This document shows, piece by piece, positions 33,603 to 45,934 of a DNA stretch of 64,000 bases. The stretch comes from Gentiana macrophylla (lineage: Eukaryota; Streptophyta; Magnoliopsida; Gentianales; Gentianaceae), in assembly GCA_026214975.1 (NCBI GenBank), contig CM047805.1:188791333-188855332 (forward strand), written 5' to 3'. Position 1 is the stretch's first letter; the number at the start of each line of letters is the position of its first letter. The position numbers were made by a program, and so were the translations under genes. Below the pieces are notes generated by a model. The model was not told the origin of the DNA, searched no databases, and was given only the letters and a program-made list of their open reading frames with translations.

Positions 33603-34400
33603 TTCGGGGACTTGGCCTTAAGTCCAAAAAAATGCCAGGGCCGGCCCCGAATGTATCTATTACCCACATGGAAACCCAATAATTGTCACGTATTTATCAT
33701 TACATGTGTATTTATAGTTCTGTCAAATAATATCATCCTTTTGGCCGAATACTATCCGCATGAATTTATAAATACACAAACCATTTTACATCCTACCGTG
33801 AATCAATTTCCATGTGAAGGTCACTTTGTCGACATATCGCTTTGATAAATCCACTTAGAGACATAATAAATGCAAATACCGCAATATATCAATATTTGAT
33901 TTTATCGTAATGACCTTTATAAAAAAAGGGTCTATCAAAATTGGGTTGTTTGTTTTCTTCAGATCTTACCATTATACATATATAGACCAATTATTAAATA
34001 AAAGGTCTATCCGAATAAAAGCCAAAAAAACAATAAATAAAGGATATTGTCCAAATCTCTAAATCTAAATATATATTTAGAGTAAAGGTCGGCCAAACCT
34101 ATTAAAAGTCCGTATTCTGAAAAAACAAATACAATAACTAATTTTCTTCAATCTGTCCTTTTCCTTTTTATTTATTATTATTATTAATGAGCCAATAAAA
34201 TAAAAACATACTAAAACATATTATCCATCAAGGAATAATATCTACTCTTTTTAATTCCAATCCCAAAAAGAAAATCATTTTCGGTGAAAATTAACACGTT
34301 AACTAGATATGCTTTGACTAGTATTGTTGTTCTCAATTAGTAGATGACAACCAAAGATATGTATTCATATATCAATAGAACTCAATTACAGCAACAATAT
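33603..34400. other. AT-rich intergenic stretch, no gene seen
   Basis: No ORF with recognisable similarity, tRNA or terminal repeat was found. Confidence 0.5.
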
Positions 34401-34401
34401 A

Positions 34402-34761
34402 TATAGGTGAGTTCTATTGGCACATCGAAAATACTCACCATTTCTGATCATTTTGGCCTTTTATAAATCACTCTTGTGTGCATCAATATTTTTATTATTT
34501 ACACAACACAAACACCTGTGGAACTGACGCCCGTTTTCGGCACGAGCGTCACTGGAATTGACGTTTGTGTTCTATTCCAACGTCACTGACATTGATTTTA
34601 CAGTTATAAATGTATCACATCACAGGTGAAAACGTCAGACCCAACGCCCGTAACGTGTTGCCAAAAGTGATTTGGTGGTGCCAAAAAGTAAATGAAAAAT
34701 AATAAGAAAAAGAAAAAGAGTGCCAAGAATAATTTAGTGGTGCCAATAGAACTCACCTATA
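34402..34761. mobile_element. MITE with about 20-bp terminal inverted repeats
   Basis: TATAGGTGAGTTCTATTGGC (from about 34402) is inverted at GCCAATAGAACTCACCTATA (ending about 34761). No coding sequence lies inside, and the length is about 360 bp. TA may be the target duplication, but the superfamily is not clear. It contains GACGCCCG and CGAGCGTC as an inverted pair (34525-34551). Confidence 0.75.
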
Positions 34762-34900
34762 CACATATAAAAAAAAACAAATCTAACCAGCGGCAGTCAT
34801 GTGCTTTAATATAATCGACAGTTCAGTTCCGTAAACGCAAAAATAAACAACCTCAATTTATACAAAATCAAAACCGATTCTCGATAATTTAACATAATTC

Positions 34901-34912
34901 GCTCTGATACCA
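34901..34912 (-). other. Copia primer binding site (initiator tRNA-Met type)
   Basis: On the minus strand this reads TGGTATCAGAGC, two bases after an LTR end, the standard plant Copia site. Confidence 0.88.
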
Positions 34913-34914
34913 CT

Positions 34915-35385
34915 TGTTGGATCTAGCCTTATTGATATAATCACTTCAATTCAGGATCGTTTATGTTAAACTATCAAGAATCTAAAGTAAAAGTGAAAAC
35001 GGAAGCGTACCTGAATCTGTAGTGCTGCAGATATTCCGTAAAATCCGGTCTTCTAGATTTACACACTTTCCAGAGCTTTCCAGAGAACCCTTTTGAATTT
35101 CTCTGTATTTCTATCTGATGATGGGACACAGAATTGAATGGAATGAAATGTGTGACCTAAGGACCATGAACCATTTATATAGTAAATTATATTTTAGGTA
35201 TTGAAGAAACAGAAATTACCCCTTAGTTTTTACACATAAAAGACTCACACCCTAATGATACAACATAGCCCAATAACCGGAAACCGAATTAGATCACTTT
35301 TACATCGGACTAATCTTTATTAACAGTCCATAATAAAAAATAATTATTTCACATATAAACCCAACGTTGGATTAATGATCCAACA
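34915..35385 (-). repeat. Truncated Copia element: 5' LTR (minus strand)
   Basis: The LTR is bounded by TGTTGGATC...TCCAACA, 471 bp. Its 3' end (minus strand) abuts a Copia primer binding site, and only about 120 bp of internal region follows before unrelated sequence. No second LTR was found nearby. Confidence 0.82.
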
Positions 35386-36448
35386 AAGACAACACCAAGA
35401 TTCCACCTTCACCTATAAGCCATAAGAATTCACTAAGCATTCATAACTCAAACTTGTCTTAAACTTGAAATATTCACTTAAACTTGAACCAGATTTAATT
35501 ACTTACCAATTAATACTGTTCACATTAATTACCTTGCTGTTAGAACACTGGTTTCACCTTGCTTTTGTCAAGGATATGCTGTTGGTATATACTTTCAGCA
35601 GGGAAATGAGTCTAAATGTTTGGGAATGGAAGAATGTAAAGAATAGAGTTGAATGATGTTTAAAGGTGTTGGAAATGATAAATCTGCCCTTATACTCACT
35701 TTAATCTCTTAATATAGGATACATTCGAATTTAAACCATATTTAATGAATTTCTATTATTCTATTTGGGCTGAAACATAACTTCGTGTTCAGTGGGTTGA
35801 AACTAAAATTTGCACGGGTACTATATTATTATCTTTCCTGTTTGGTCTGCACCATGGGCAGATGAAAAGAGGAACTGCCAAATAGAGGCTCATTTTAATG
35901 GCCAAACAGTCTAACGTACACGGCCATTATTTTCACTTTGACGGTGTTTTTTTTTGGTAATTACTTCCTCCGGTTCAAAATATAAGTCATCCATCAATCA
36001 AAATGTTTTCCATATAAGCATTTTATCCACTATAATAAATATTTTTTCTATCACACACAAGTCTTAAAAAAATAAAAACAAAAAAATAAAAACAAAAGAA
36101 TTTCATGCTGGCATCCGTGAATTGGTTGGTCTGTCAAGAACTTTCGAATAAAAAAATAAAAAAAACGGTTAAACCTTAACCGAAAAAGTCTTTACTACTC
36201 AATCCCACGGAATGAGTGGAGAGATGTCAGTGTCTAATCTAATTACTGTCGTGAAATTTCTTATTATCTTAAGAGATGAAAGAAGTCTTCCATTTATAAG
36301 ATTCGAAGAAAGCTTTGATGACTTGGAGGAAATACAACGAGAAAAAGCTTTTGCAATGCTTTATGATTTTTTTTTTATAGCTTTTGCATTCTCCTATTGA
36401 AGAAGCTCTTACAACACCAAAGCTAAGCTATACGAATTTGCTTCGGCA
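35386..36448. other. Intergenic stretch with a MITE end
   Basis: TTACTTCCTCCGGTTCAAAA at about 35961-35980 looks like the left end of a Stowaway-like or similar MITE; no matching right end was identified. An open frame at 36212-36400 has no family resemblance. Confidence 0.4.
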
Positions 36449-36598
36449 ACCGGGTGATTTTTTAGGTAGTCACACCCACATGTGGAGAAGGATGACATGA
36501 CACAACCACGACCGGTCTTTTAAATTTAAACGGTGTTGTCTAGATTATTCCACATGTTCATTCCATGTGTAGTTATTAGGGAAAAATCATCCGGTGAC
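36449..36598. mobile_element. Short MITE-like inverted repeat
   Basis: ACCGGGTGATTTTTTAGGTA at the left is inverted as AGGGAAAAATCATCCGGTGA at the right, with inner CACATGTGG / CCACATG words. Length is about 150 bp. Confidence 0.6.
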
Positions 36599-36749
36599 AA
36601 ATAGTACTACTAAATAAGTATATCAAACATAGTAAATGTATTGAGACATTGCATTTCATTCAGATGGTAGATGTATTCAGTTGCAACTAAAATGAAAAAC
36701 AGGATTTTCGAGGGGAAACATGTTCATATAAGTTCAATCTTGAACTGAG

Positions 36750-37235
36750 CGGATGTTGAGGCTGAATATTACTTCCTGGCAATGAAGAAGATTGAAGAAG
36801 CTCATGTTAAAGCCGCAGTGCTGGTGAAATGAACACCTCCCTCAAATGACATTATTAAAGTCAACGTTGACATTGCTTTCAATGAGTCTTCAACTGATGT
36901 TGGTGGCAACTTACGAAACCATGACGGGACTATCTTTAAATCTTACTCTAGATAGTTGTAACGCAGGTTTGGCGTTCCGGTCGGTGAAGCTCTAGTTATT
37001 TACCACGCTTTGAACTTTGCTCGCACATGAAGATAGTGGTGTTCGAAGACAACTCTCAGCAAAAACATAATTGCATTCCTCCTCTTTGGTTGATCTCTCT
37101 TTTGTGGACGTGTCATAGAAGTCTGTTCACTGTTGTGCTCTATTGTCAGCTTTTGTGTCTGTCACTTTTTCCTTTGTCAAACGGAAAGACAACGTGTTTG
37201 TCCATTTGTTAGTTAAGAAATATCTTAATCTTCAC
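36750..37235 (+). pseudogene. RNase H-like domain pseudogene (LINE or retroelement-derived)
   Basis: Read in shifting frames, the region gives PPSNDIIKVNVDIAFNESST, GGNLRNHDGTIFKSYSR, GEALVIYHALNFART, and at the end SFVKRKDNVFVHLLVKKYL. This order matches the plant RNase H-like (RVT_3) domain found in LINE-type elements and their domesticated relatives, including the first Asp in VNVD and the final NxxxHxLxK motif. Stops and shifts make it a pseudogene. No RT was seen upstream, so it is an isolated fragment on the PAH gene's upstream side. Confidence 0.6.
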
Positions 37236-37935
37236 GGACGTGTGGACTGAGACTCGTTTTCTTCTCATGTTTGTATAACAACCTGGAGTTGCATACAAAC
37301 TAGAGAAAGTTTTTGTGTGATATATCCACATGCATCTAATTGGCCGTTAAACAAATCTAGACCACACAGTTTGCTATATAGGTGCACTCCGTATATGGCG
37401 GGTGCACCCAACAACTTTCCACAAACTAGAGCATAGTCCCCTTCTAATAAAGTTTTTCATGTAATTGGGAAATCATGATTTCTATCAGGCATGTGATTGA
37501 GATTGAAAGTCAATTTCAAAATAAATAGATAATTTTTTTTTGTTTTTTTGACATGCATAAATAAATAGATAAATTTAGTAGTACTATTTACAAAAGAACA
37601 TGTATGAATTATTAAAATAATGTTAAACGTGACACACACCAAAATAAATAATAAAGAAATAAACAGGAGGATGTTGAATACTACCATTAATCCTTCGCAC
37701 CTACCTTCAAGAAAAGGAGGTGGGATTCCGTGGAGAAGAAAACTAGAAGATACCTACGCATTTTCCTTAATAAACCAGTACAACTTCTTTCATAGTTTCT
37801 TCTGATTATCCTCTGATAATCGAAATAGCAACAATCTTTCTATACCTTGAGCTGGTTGTGAGATCACTCTAAGATTGATTCATTTATTTATTGGTCCGTG
37901 GCGGTTCTCGGAAAATCCGTCAGTTCTTGACTACT

Positions 37936-38153
37936 GTAAGATCTTGATTACATTTCCCTTTCATTTTTTCCTCTTATTATTTTGAAATTCGCTGACTTGT
38001 TTTTTTTTTTCTCTCGCTAAACTTGTATAATTATCAAAGCTTGTAGTTGCGGAGTTGTGTTCTATTGGGTTTAATTCATCTTTAATGCTGTTTAATTTTT
38101 TTGGGTTCATGTTCTTGTGCTTTCGTATTAAATTTTACATGCTTCGCATGCAG
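37936..38153 (+). other. Probable 5' untranslated-region intron of PAH
   Basis: A donor ACTACT/GTAAGATC and an acceptor TTCGCATGCAG/ATATC bracket a T-rich stretch about 200 bp before the start codon. Transcript evidence would be needed. Confidence 0.5.
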
Positions 38154-38356
38154 ATATCTTCAGTGCAAGATCTCAAGTAATTAATATCTCCAGTCATATT
38201 GATTTTTTCGGTGGGATAGGATCAGATTTCTATAAAATTTGGGGTGTTGTTGGTTGATAGTAGTCGGTTAAGTTGGAAAACATTTGCGAATTTGATTAAT
38301 CTGTTGATCTAATTTCGCAAATTTTGTGTCTGGGTAAATTTTGGTGGCTTGGCTAG

Positions 38357-40500
38357 ATGAATGTGGTGGGTAAATTTGGGAGCCTTATAACGCAAGGAGT
38401 GTACTCTGTTGCTACTCCATTTCATCCGTTTGGTGGAGCGGTTGATATTATTGCTGTTCAGCAGCAGGATGGAAGTTATAGGAGCACGCCTTGGTATGTG
38501 CGATTTGGGAAATTTCAGGGTGTTCTTAAAGGAGCTGAAAAAGTTGTGCGAATTGAAGTGAATGGCGTGGAATCTAATTTCCACATGTATCTTGATAATT
38601 CTGGAGAAGCATATTTTGTTAGGGAGGTCGCTTCTGAGATGGATGCCGAGGCAGATAAACGTGTTCAAGAGGATAATGCCTCTGCTCGTAAAAATGATGA
38701 TACCAGGAGAAATAACGGTGATGATCTTTCTAGACAACATAGTTGTGATTCCACCACTGGAGAATTTGAGTTTCGAGATGAACATGTTACTCTGGGGATG
38801 GACCATTTGGAGAGGACAGAATCCGGGCGATACTATGATTTTGAGGACGTCCAATCCTCTTTTGAGGGTTCTGCTGATTTTTCAGAATTTAGCTCCAGCC
38901 GATTTGAGAATTTGGACATGGAGCACGTATTGGACTCACAGAATTCTAGTTCGGAAGTTGTTTTGGTCAGTGTTGATGGTCACATTTTAACAGCGCCAAT
39001 ATTATCATCAGATAGGAATATCGAGGATGTGGAACTGGGCACCCCTCAGTTTCATCTTGGCCCCGGTGAAGGGGCTAGTTTTTGCGAGCGGGACACAGAG
39101 TATTCTGACGGTGAAGATACCTGGGCAGCTGATTTTTTGAGTGAAATGGAAGTACCTAAAGATAATATAACTACTTCTAATGCTTCCAGTATTGGAACTT
39201 GCAGTAATATTGCTGACCGGCAGTTGGAAGTTTGTCAAGAAGAGGGCAATAGTGCGGAAGGAACTCAGGACACATCAATCCATGGGAAAAAGATTTTGGC
39301 TGATGATCAACCGGAAAATACAACCCCCAGAAAGAATAAGGAGGACGTTTTCAAAAGCTGTTTGCAGCTAACAGAACTGGCCATGCAGGACGGAAGTTCT
39401 AGTCCACGTGACATAGATTCTTCAGTGGAAAGTCCTGTGGTTTCTGGTGATTTGCACGATAGCCCTCTCAAAGAAACCCAAGATGAACAACCAGAAAGTT
39501 TCAGAATTGAACATGAGGGCTCCCAATCTGACTCTGCTACTTTTGTTGGTCCCGCTTTAAGCAACTCGCAGTTGCAAGCTGAAACACTCCAGGAGAATGC
39601 ACACGATCCAGATAGTAGCGGTACTGATAGAAAAACTGAACATTCTATTGTTACTGATAAAGAGGCAGAAGAACAATTTGATGTAGCACCTGGGGAGCAA
39701 ATTCCTGCATCTGATGGTGAATCTAGAGAAGATGAACCGGAACCTCAGACACCTTCACAGGGCAATGCTGTGGATACTGATCTTGAACCAAGTATTAGTC
39801 TCTTGTCTTTCCTTTATGGTTAAGCTTATTCCGGTGCAAATGTAAATGTTTTTCATCTTTTATGCTACCTTTTGAACAATTTTTCAGGTATGGAAATATC
39901 TCTCTGCAGAAACTTGCTTCATGCTGGTATGGGTTCAACTGCTGCTGCAGAGGCCTTTGATGCACACCGTGTTTCTGAGGAGGACTTTAAAATTTCTATG
40001 GCATCAATTGTTAAAAATGAAAACTTGGTTGTCAGAATTCAGGAGAAGTATGTGCCATGGGATAAAGCTGCTCCTATTATTCTGGGGATGGCCGTGTACG
40101 GTTTAAAATTACCTGTTGGACCTGACGATGCAATTTCTGTCGAACTAGAGGGCAAAATAGAAACCAATGAAGAACATGGAATTCCTGCAACTCCTGGGCG
40201 TGGATGGAGACTTTGGCCAATACCCTTTAGGAGGGTGAAGACAATCGAGCATCCAGGCAGTAAATCACCTAAGAAGGATGTGGTTACCGATTCTGAGTCT
40301 GGATTACAGGACCAACCGGAAGAATCCACTTCGACACCTCGTGTTAAAAAGGATTCTCCGCGCAAGCATTATATGAGAACGAATGTTCCCACAAGTGAAC
40401 AAATAGAATCCTTGAACCTTAAAGAGGGACAGAACATGGTGACTTTTATCTCCACTTCAAGGGTTCTAGGCCCTCAGAAGGTCTTCCCCTCCTCTTCCTC

Positions 40501-40548
<48 letters not shown>

Positions 40549-43500
40549 TCGCACAGACACACACACACATGCACGCACATACACACTTGTGCATGTTTAC
40601 ATACCTTTGCAAATGGAAGACCTATTCTAATGTCTCCTTCTTTTTTTTCCTTCATGGCCTAAATTATCTCAAACAGGTAGAAGCCCATATATACTTGTGG
40701 AAGTGGAATGCTAGAATTGTTATTTCTGATGTGGATGGGACAATCACCAAGTAAGATTTGTCATTGTTAATTAGTTTGATTGAAAATATCGATGCTTTAT
40801 ACCTAATATTCTAGACATTGCTGCATATTTGTGTCTATTTCATAGACGTAGCAAAGCCCTCATGTTCATAAATTCTTCAGGAAACACTTTGATAAGCTGG
40901 ACTGTTTTTATCTGATAACATTGAGTTTATGAAATATTCTTTTGAATGGCGTTTGTCACATTTGAAGAAAGCATGAGCCAAACACTTCAAAATTATTGCA
41001 GATGTTTGACTTCAAAATTAGAGTTGTGTGGTGATAAAATTAGGTTGACTCTTAAGTTGTGAGGTATGTAGTGATTCTTGTTGTATTGTTTATTTTACTT
41101 GGTCATGTGGCATATTTCGCAGAAGCTCATTGCTACATGACTACCTTCATCCTCATTGCTATATGGCCACCCTCATGATGTAGGTTGGGCATGGGGGATG
41201 TTGGAGGTGCAGGTGGGAGGGATTTACAATTGTACTTTTTTACCGTTAATTTATTAAATATGTGACACGGTGCTTGGTGAAGTATTTTTCTGGGATGAAT
41301 TATATGACTCTTGTTTGATTGTGCAAGACTCGCATCCGATATGTATTCGTTTATATCACTTAGATTTATTTAATTATGTCTATCAGTATGGCGGTGAATG
41401 ATACCTTGACCATGATATGTGACGGGTTTGTTGTTTGATGCTGCTGGCGTTATCTTGATCAGATGTATTTTCAATTCCTACCTGATAAGTGTGAGTATGC
41501 TGAGTGTTTATTTCGCTAAGATTTGTTGTCATGTGATTGATTTATTGTTTTGTTTGATGCCTGCTGTTAGGTCTGATGTTCTTGGCCAATTCATGCCTCT
41601 GGTTGGTAAGGACTGGACACATTCTGGCATAGCTCGCCTTTTCTCTGCAATTAAGGTATTGTTTTTATTTCGTATGCAAGCATCGATATCAGATTATAAT
41701 TTTAGGTTATTTTTGCATAATTTACCCAGCATTAGTTTTTTTGAAATGTAGTTAAATTGTAAAGTGTGCAGAAGCTTTGACAAAGTTTATATTCATGGTT
41801 ACAATGTATTTTTTCTCTTACTATGCTTGCTTTACTTGATGCTTATACATGCTTTCCTTGGGAGCTGGACTGCAGTTTATTTTTCTCCGTATGCTTTACA
41901 TTTGACTATTTGAGGGATGTGGGTGAAAAACTTTTGTACGTCTTAAATTGTGCTTGGATAACGTCGAGGAGTAAGGAAACACTGTCATTATGAATATTCA
42001 TGCTTTTTGTATATGTGTAATCATGTTGGTGGCTGCAACTTTATTTACTTTTGGCTAACTATTGTTAATCACCAGACTCTGCATGAGGTATGGTATTTAT
42101 ACAAGAGGTATGATGCCCTTTCTGCCTTGGTTGTTAAATGTAGAGATTAAGAGGCATGTGGTTGACTGCTTTAAACCTAAATAGCTTTGCAGAAGCCAAA
42201 ACATTTTATGTCAAGCTTGAAAAGGAATCTAGTTTTATCAGACTGCTTTATGTTCTATATGCTGGTCTGAGAATTCTGTAGCAATCTTGGTGTTGTTGGT
42301 CTTTCTTACTGTATGTTTTTCTTTCCTGTATCATGTAATGACAGGACAGTTCGTGTTTTTTCCTGTGTGTATTATGAATAATCATTGCTTGCTTGCCTGA
42401 ATTTTCCTTTGATTATGATATCTTATCAGGCACCTATTCAGGAATCATTATCTCATTGAATTTGTTATGGTAAATTTCTCTGAAATGCAGGAAAATGGTT
42501 ATCAGCTGCTGTTTCTGAGTGCACGTGCAATTGTTCAGGCATATCTGACGAAAAATTTCCTATTGAACCTGAAGCAGGTGGTACTCCATGTTCCATTTCC
42601 CCCCTGCTTATTTAAGTAGTCAAGGATCGCAGTTTTCCTCATGTAGAAGTCTTATATAACTGTGTGGTTGTTTCAAATGCTTTTGATGTATGCCATCTGT
42701 TTGTTGAGCTTCCTTCTGTCACAGTTATATGTTTTATATTTGGGTTTGCTATGGCTTGTTTACAAGTGTTATTGACAGTGGTATGACAAAAGTGAGGCTA
42801 AAGGATATTTGAACTCTTGCAGGACGGGAAAACTTTACCTGTTGGACCTGTAGTCATTTCCCCTGATGGTTTATTTCCTTCATTATACCGAGAAGGTAAG
42901 AGGCCTTTTCCTGGTGATATGGTTACATTTGTGAGTGTATCTTTTATGTAGTGTCCACTGCAAAAGCAATTAACTCTTCTCTACCATACAGATTCGGTGA
43001 ATTCTCCGTGTGTTTGTTTTTTCTTCAGATAGTTATAACATTGTACATGATTTATAGCAAACATTTCCAGATTGATCTTGATTTTTTAAGCAGTTGAATA
43101 TATATTTTTAATCCCCGCTCTTTCTACATTAGGAGGTGGTTTGGTGGAGAGGTTTAAATTTCTTTTTGTGTTACTTGAGATCATTCTATTATTTGAAAGC
43201 ATTATGTTTTGAGTGTTGGCATGACCATTAGTGATATGTTAATGTATATAATACTTGGTATGGCAGTGATAAGGCGAGCTCCGCATGAATTCAAGATAGC
43301 CTGTTTGGAGGTAAAGTCACTCTCATTGTTGGATATGGGATTGTGGTTACAAACGATCACTTGGTATTTGAGTTGTTCCTGCTTGTACTTGGTGATGGAC
43401 ATGCTTTTTAATTTGTCAGGATATTAAATCGCTATTCCCAGAGGATTATAATCCGTTTTATGCGGGGTTTGGGAACAGAGACACAGATGAGCTGAGTTAC

Positions 43501-43996
43501 AGAAAAATCGGCATTCCTAAGGGGAAAATCTTTATTATCAACCCAAAGGTAAGGTTTTTCTTGTTGGTTCATAGTTGACATGTGTTGTCAAGTTAAAAAA
43601 AAAAAAAAAACAGAAAATGGTTAGGTATGGTGGTTGTTGTTTCTGAAGCTAACCAAACAGGAAATCTGATTGATTACATACAACACAGGGAGAGGTAGCA
43701 ATTAATCATAGGATTGATGTGAGATCGTACACCTCCTTACACACGCTGGTTAATGATATGTTTCCACCTACATCATTGGTTGAGCAGGTATATTGTGGAT
43801 GATTTTGTTATTGATTCATGCATGCACTGATGCACATTAGTCTTTTCTTTATTATATATGTTTGTGTGTGTACACGCGTGAACGAATAGACTGGTGATAT
43901 ATACTCACTCACTCACTCACTCATGGGTGTGTGTTTTTGCAGGAAGACTTCAACTCATGGAACTATTGGAAAATGCCATTGCCGGATGTTTCATGA
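38357..43996 (+). CDS. PAH1: Phosphatidate phosphatase PAH (lipin family)
   Basis: A Mg-dependent phosphatase converting phosphatidate to diacylglycerol, at the cytosol/ER face. Ten coding exons fit GT-AG rules and keep frame: 38357-39818, 39888-40480, 40677-40750, 41571-41655, 42491-42577, 42823-42895, 43267-43310, 43420-43548, 43689-43787, 43943-43996, giving 899 aa, close to Arabidopsis PAH1. The N-terminal lipin domain starts [21 protein letters not shown] long acidic Ser-rich middle follows. The C-terminal HAD-like domain has the catalytic DVDGT at residues 703-707 and [12 protein letters not shown]. No break is seen. Plants have two PAH copies and I cannot decide between PAH1 and PAH2 with certainty. 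Introns contain an unusual CT/CA microsatellite. Confidence 0.95.
40500..40572. repeat. (CT)n(CA)n microsatellite in PAH intron 2
   Basis: About 15 CT units run into CA units. The run lies just after the exon donor at 40480/40481. Confidence 0.95.
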
Positions 43997-44690
43997 GGAG
44001 AGGGAGATTTTGGCCATATTATGAGAAACCACCACCACTACAACAACACCTGTTGAAATAACGTTGTTGACAGCACGAATTACGCGGTCCTTTTTTGGTA
44101 CCGGGTGCATGTGAAGTTGAGAGAGAGAGAGAGAGAGAGAGAGATAACACACTTGGGTCATGCGAGAGTGAGTAAAGGAATTTTTATAGAAAAGAAGAAA
44201 GAATAAAGAAGTGTCGGTCACTCATGTCATGCGACATGATGATGATGATGATGTAATTGTTATGGCATGATGTACTACTACTCTATATCCACTGTAAGCT
44301 GTTTCCTTAAAGGGTTAGTCTAGCAAGCTTTAGCTACTTCATTCATTTGGTGATAAAATGTGTCTCTTTGTTAGTTTTTTGAGGGGCAATCATCAATTAA
44401 AATTTCTTCTCAAGTCAAGAGTGAGTGTAGTTTTAGTTTATTAAACAATTCATATACTCCTACATAATAACTGCTGCTGCTGCTACTTTTACTTTTACTT
44501 TTACTTTTACTTTGATGATTATTTATGTTGTCCTCCTCCTACTCCTAGATTAAAATTCACACGAGTAACTCAATCAATTGGAGTTCCTACCTAAGAAGAA
44601 TTTCCCATGAATAACACCCTTGCCAAAATGTGCTGTCTTAGTCAGGCACCCAGGGGCAGGGGCAGGGGCAGCGCCAAGTGAAGTGAATAC
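43997..44690 (+). other. PAH 3' untranslated region and simple repeats
   Basis: Simple repeats lie after the stop: (GA)n at about 44119-44143, (GAT)n at 44237-44254 and a five-unit TTTTAC/ACTTTT array at 44485-44511. No polyadenylation site was fixed. Confidence 0.6.
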
Positions 44691-45734
44691 GGAGCAACAA
44701 ACCCATTTAAATAATTTATTCTTTTAATATACAATAACTTTAAATTACTCAATAACTTTTATGTATCGGCCGTTATGTTTATATATTGGCTCCCCATTTT
44801 TATGTTCCCATGAATATAGAACAACATACATATACTCCTTCAAAATGTCATGACATAATCTATAACATACCCATGCGTGCATCTTCTTCTTTTTACAAAC
44901 AAAGTATAAAGAAATAAATAAACTTTTTTTTTTTTTTTTTTGTATTTTAAGGGAAAGAAATAAATAAACTGTACAATGTGATTTTAAGCTATTATTGTAC
45001 CTAAATACATGATGAATGAAAGATGCATGTTCCAAATTTGAAAGACAGAAAACTTAATTGCCACTAACATTTCATTCTTTTAACCTTTCATAAAACATCT
45101 CCTTCTTTACAATCAATTTGCAAACCAGTAAGTCAAATGTTATCTGAGATCCAAGTCAAAGTCTTAGAGCAAGAGTAGTGGGATGGTCTTTCCATCAAAT
45201 GTCAGAATGGAGAGAAGAATTTTTCTAAATTGTAAAATAGTAGTGTTGAATTAGACAAGATTTTTTAGACAAGCATATAGCCAATCTTTTATGACAAAAA
45301 ATGACAAAAGCCAACTCCACCCATTCGGCCCTTCCTTTTACCAAAGAAAAAGCTGACTTCCTTTTTATCTTTATTTTATAGAGTCTCTATTTTAAATAAA
45401 TGTATCATAATCTCTATAAAATATAATTTGAATAGAAATTTGTATTTCATGCACTACATATAGCGCATAAGTTACAGATTATGTTCTTTAAATATTTGAA
45501 CGTAAAATCTATTGGAGATGATTTTTACAGAATTTTGATTCAGGACCACCATAAAATTAATGACGCCGTAAATTCTCTAAGAAAAGGAAAAAAATAATTT
45601 ATTGTAACCAACAAAAATAAAATTAAAATAAAAAATTAACTTCCTAACCGGCCAATCCAACAGTGCAAAGGAACTTTTTTTTTTTTTTTTTCAAAAGGAA
45701 AGAATAAAAATGAAGTGTTCACTATTAGAGAGGC

Positions 45735-45765
<31 letters not shown>

Positions 45766-45934
45766 AAGGAAAAAAACGCACAACACCGACTTTTCTCCCA
45801 CCTAACAACACGCTTGCATCTCCCAGGGGGCTGCGATTGTGTCTGATCTGAAACACTTGTTTTTTTTTTTTTCTGGGTCTGTCTTTCTTTCTTCTTAGGG
45901 ACATTTCGTCGAACTTTATAGAGGGAGGGAGGTC
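44691..45934. other. Intergenic region and promoter side of UXS
   Basis: AT-rich sequence with poly-T (44925-44941, 45675-45692) and a poly-A run (45736-45761). No TATA box was assigned with confidence. A leader is likely in the last 100-150 bases before the start codon. Confidence 0.45.

Noticed and set aside
36212..36400. 62-residue ORF upstream of PAH
   Set aside because: It looks protein-like in composition but no domain, partner exon or start context could be supported.
38309..38854. Minus-strand ORF opposite PAH exon 1
   Set aside because: The plus strand encodes an unmistakable lipin domain; the antisense frame is a shadow.
40446..40655. Minus-strand Arg/Glu and Cys/Val repeat ORF
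   Set aside because: It is the CT/CA microsatellite translated.
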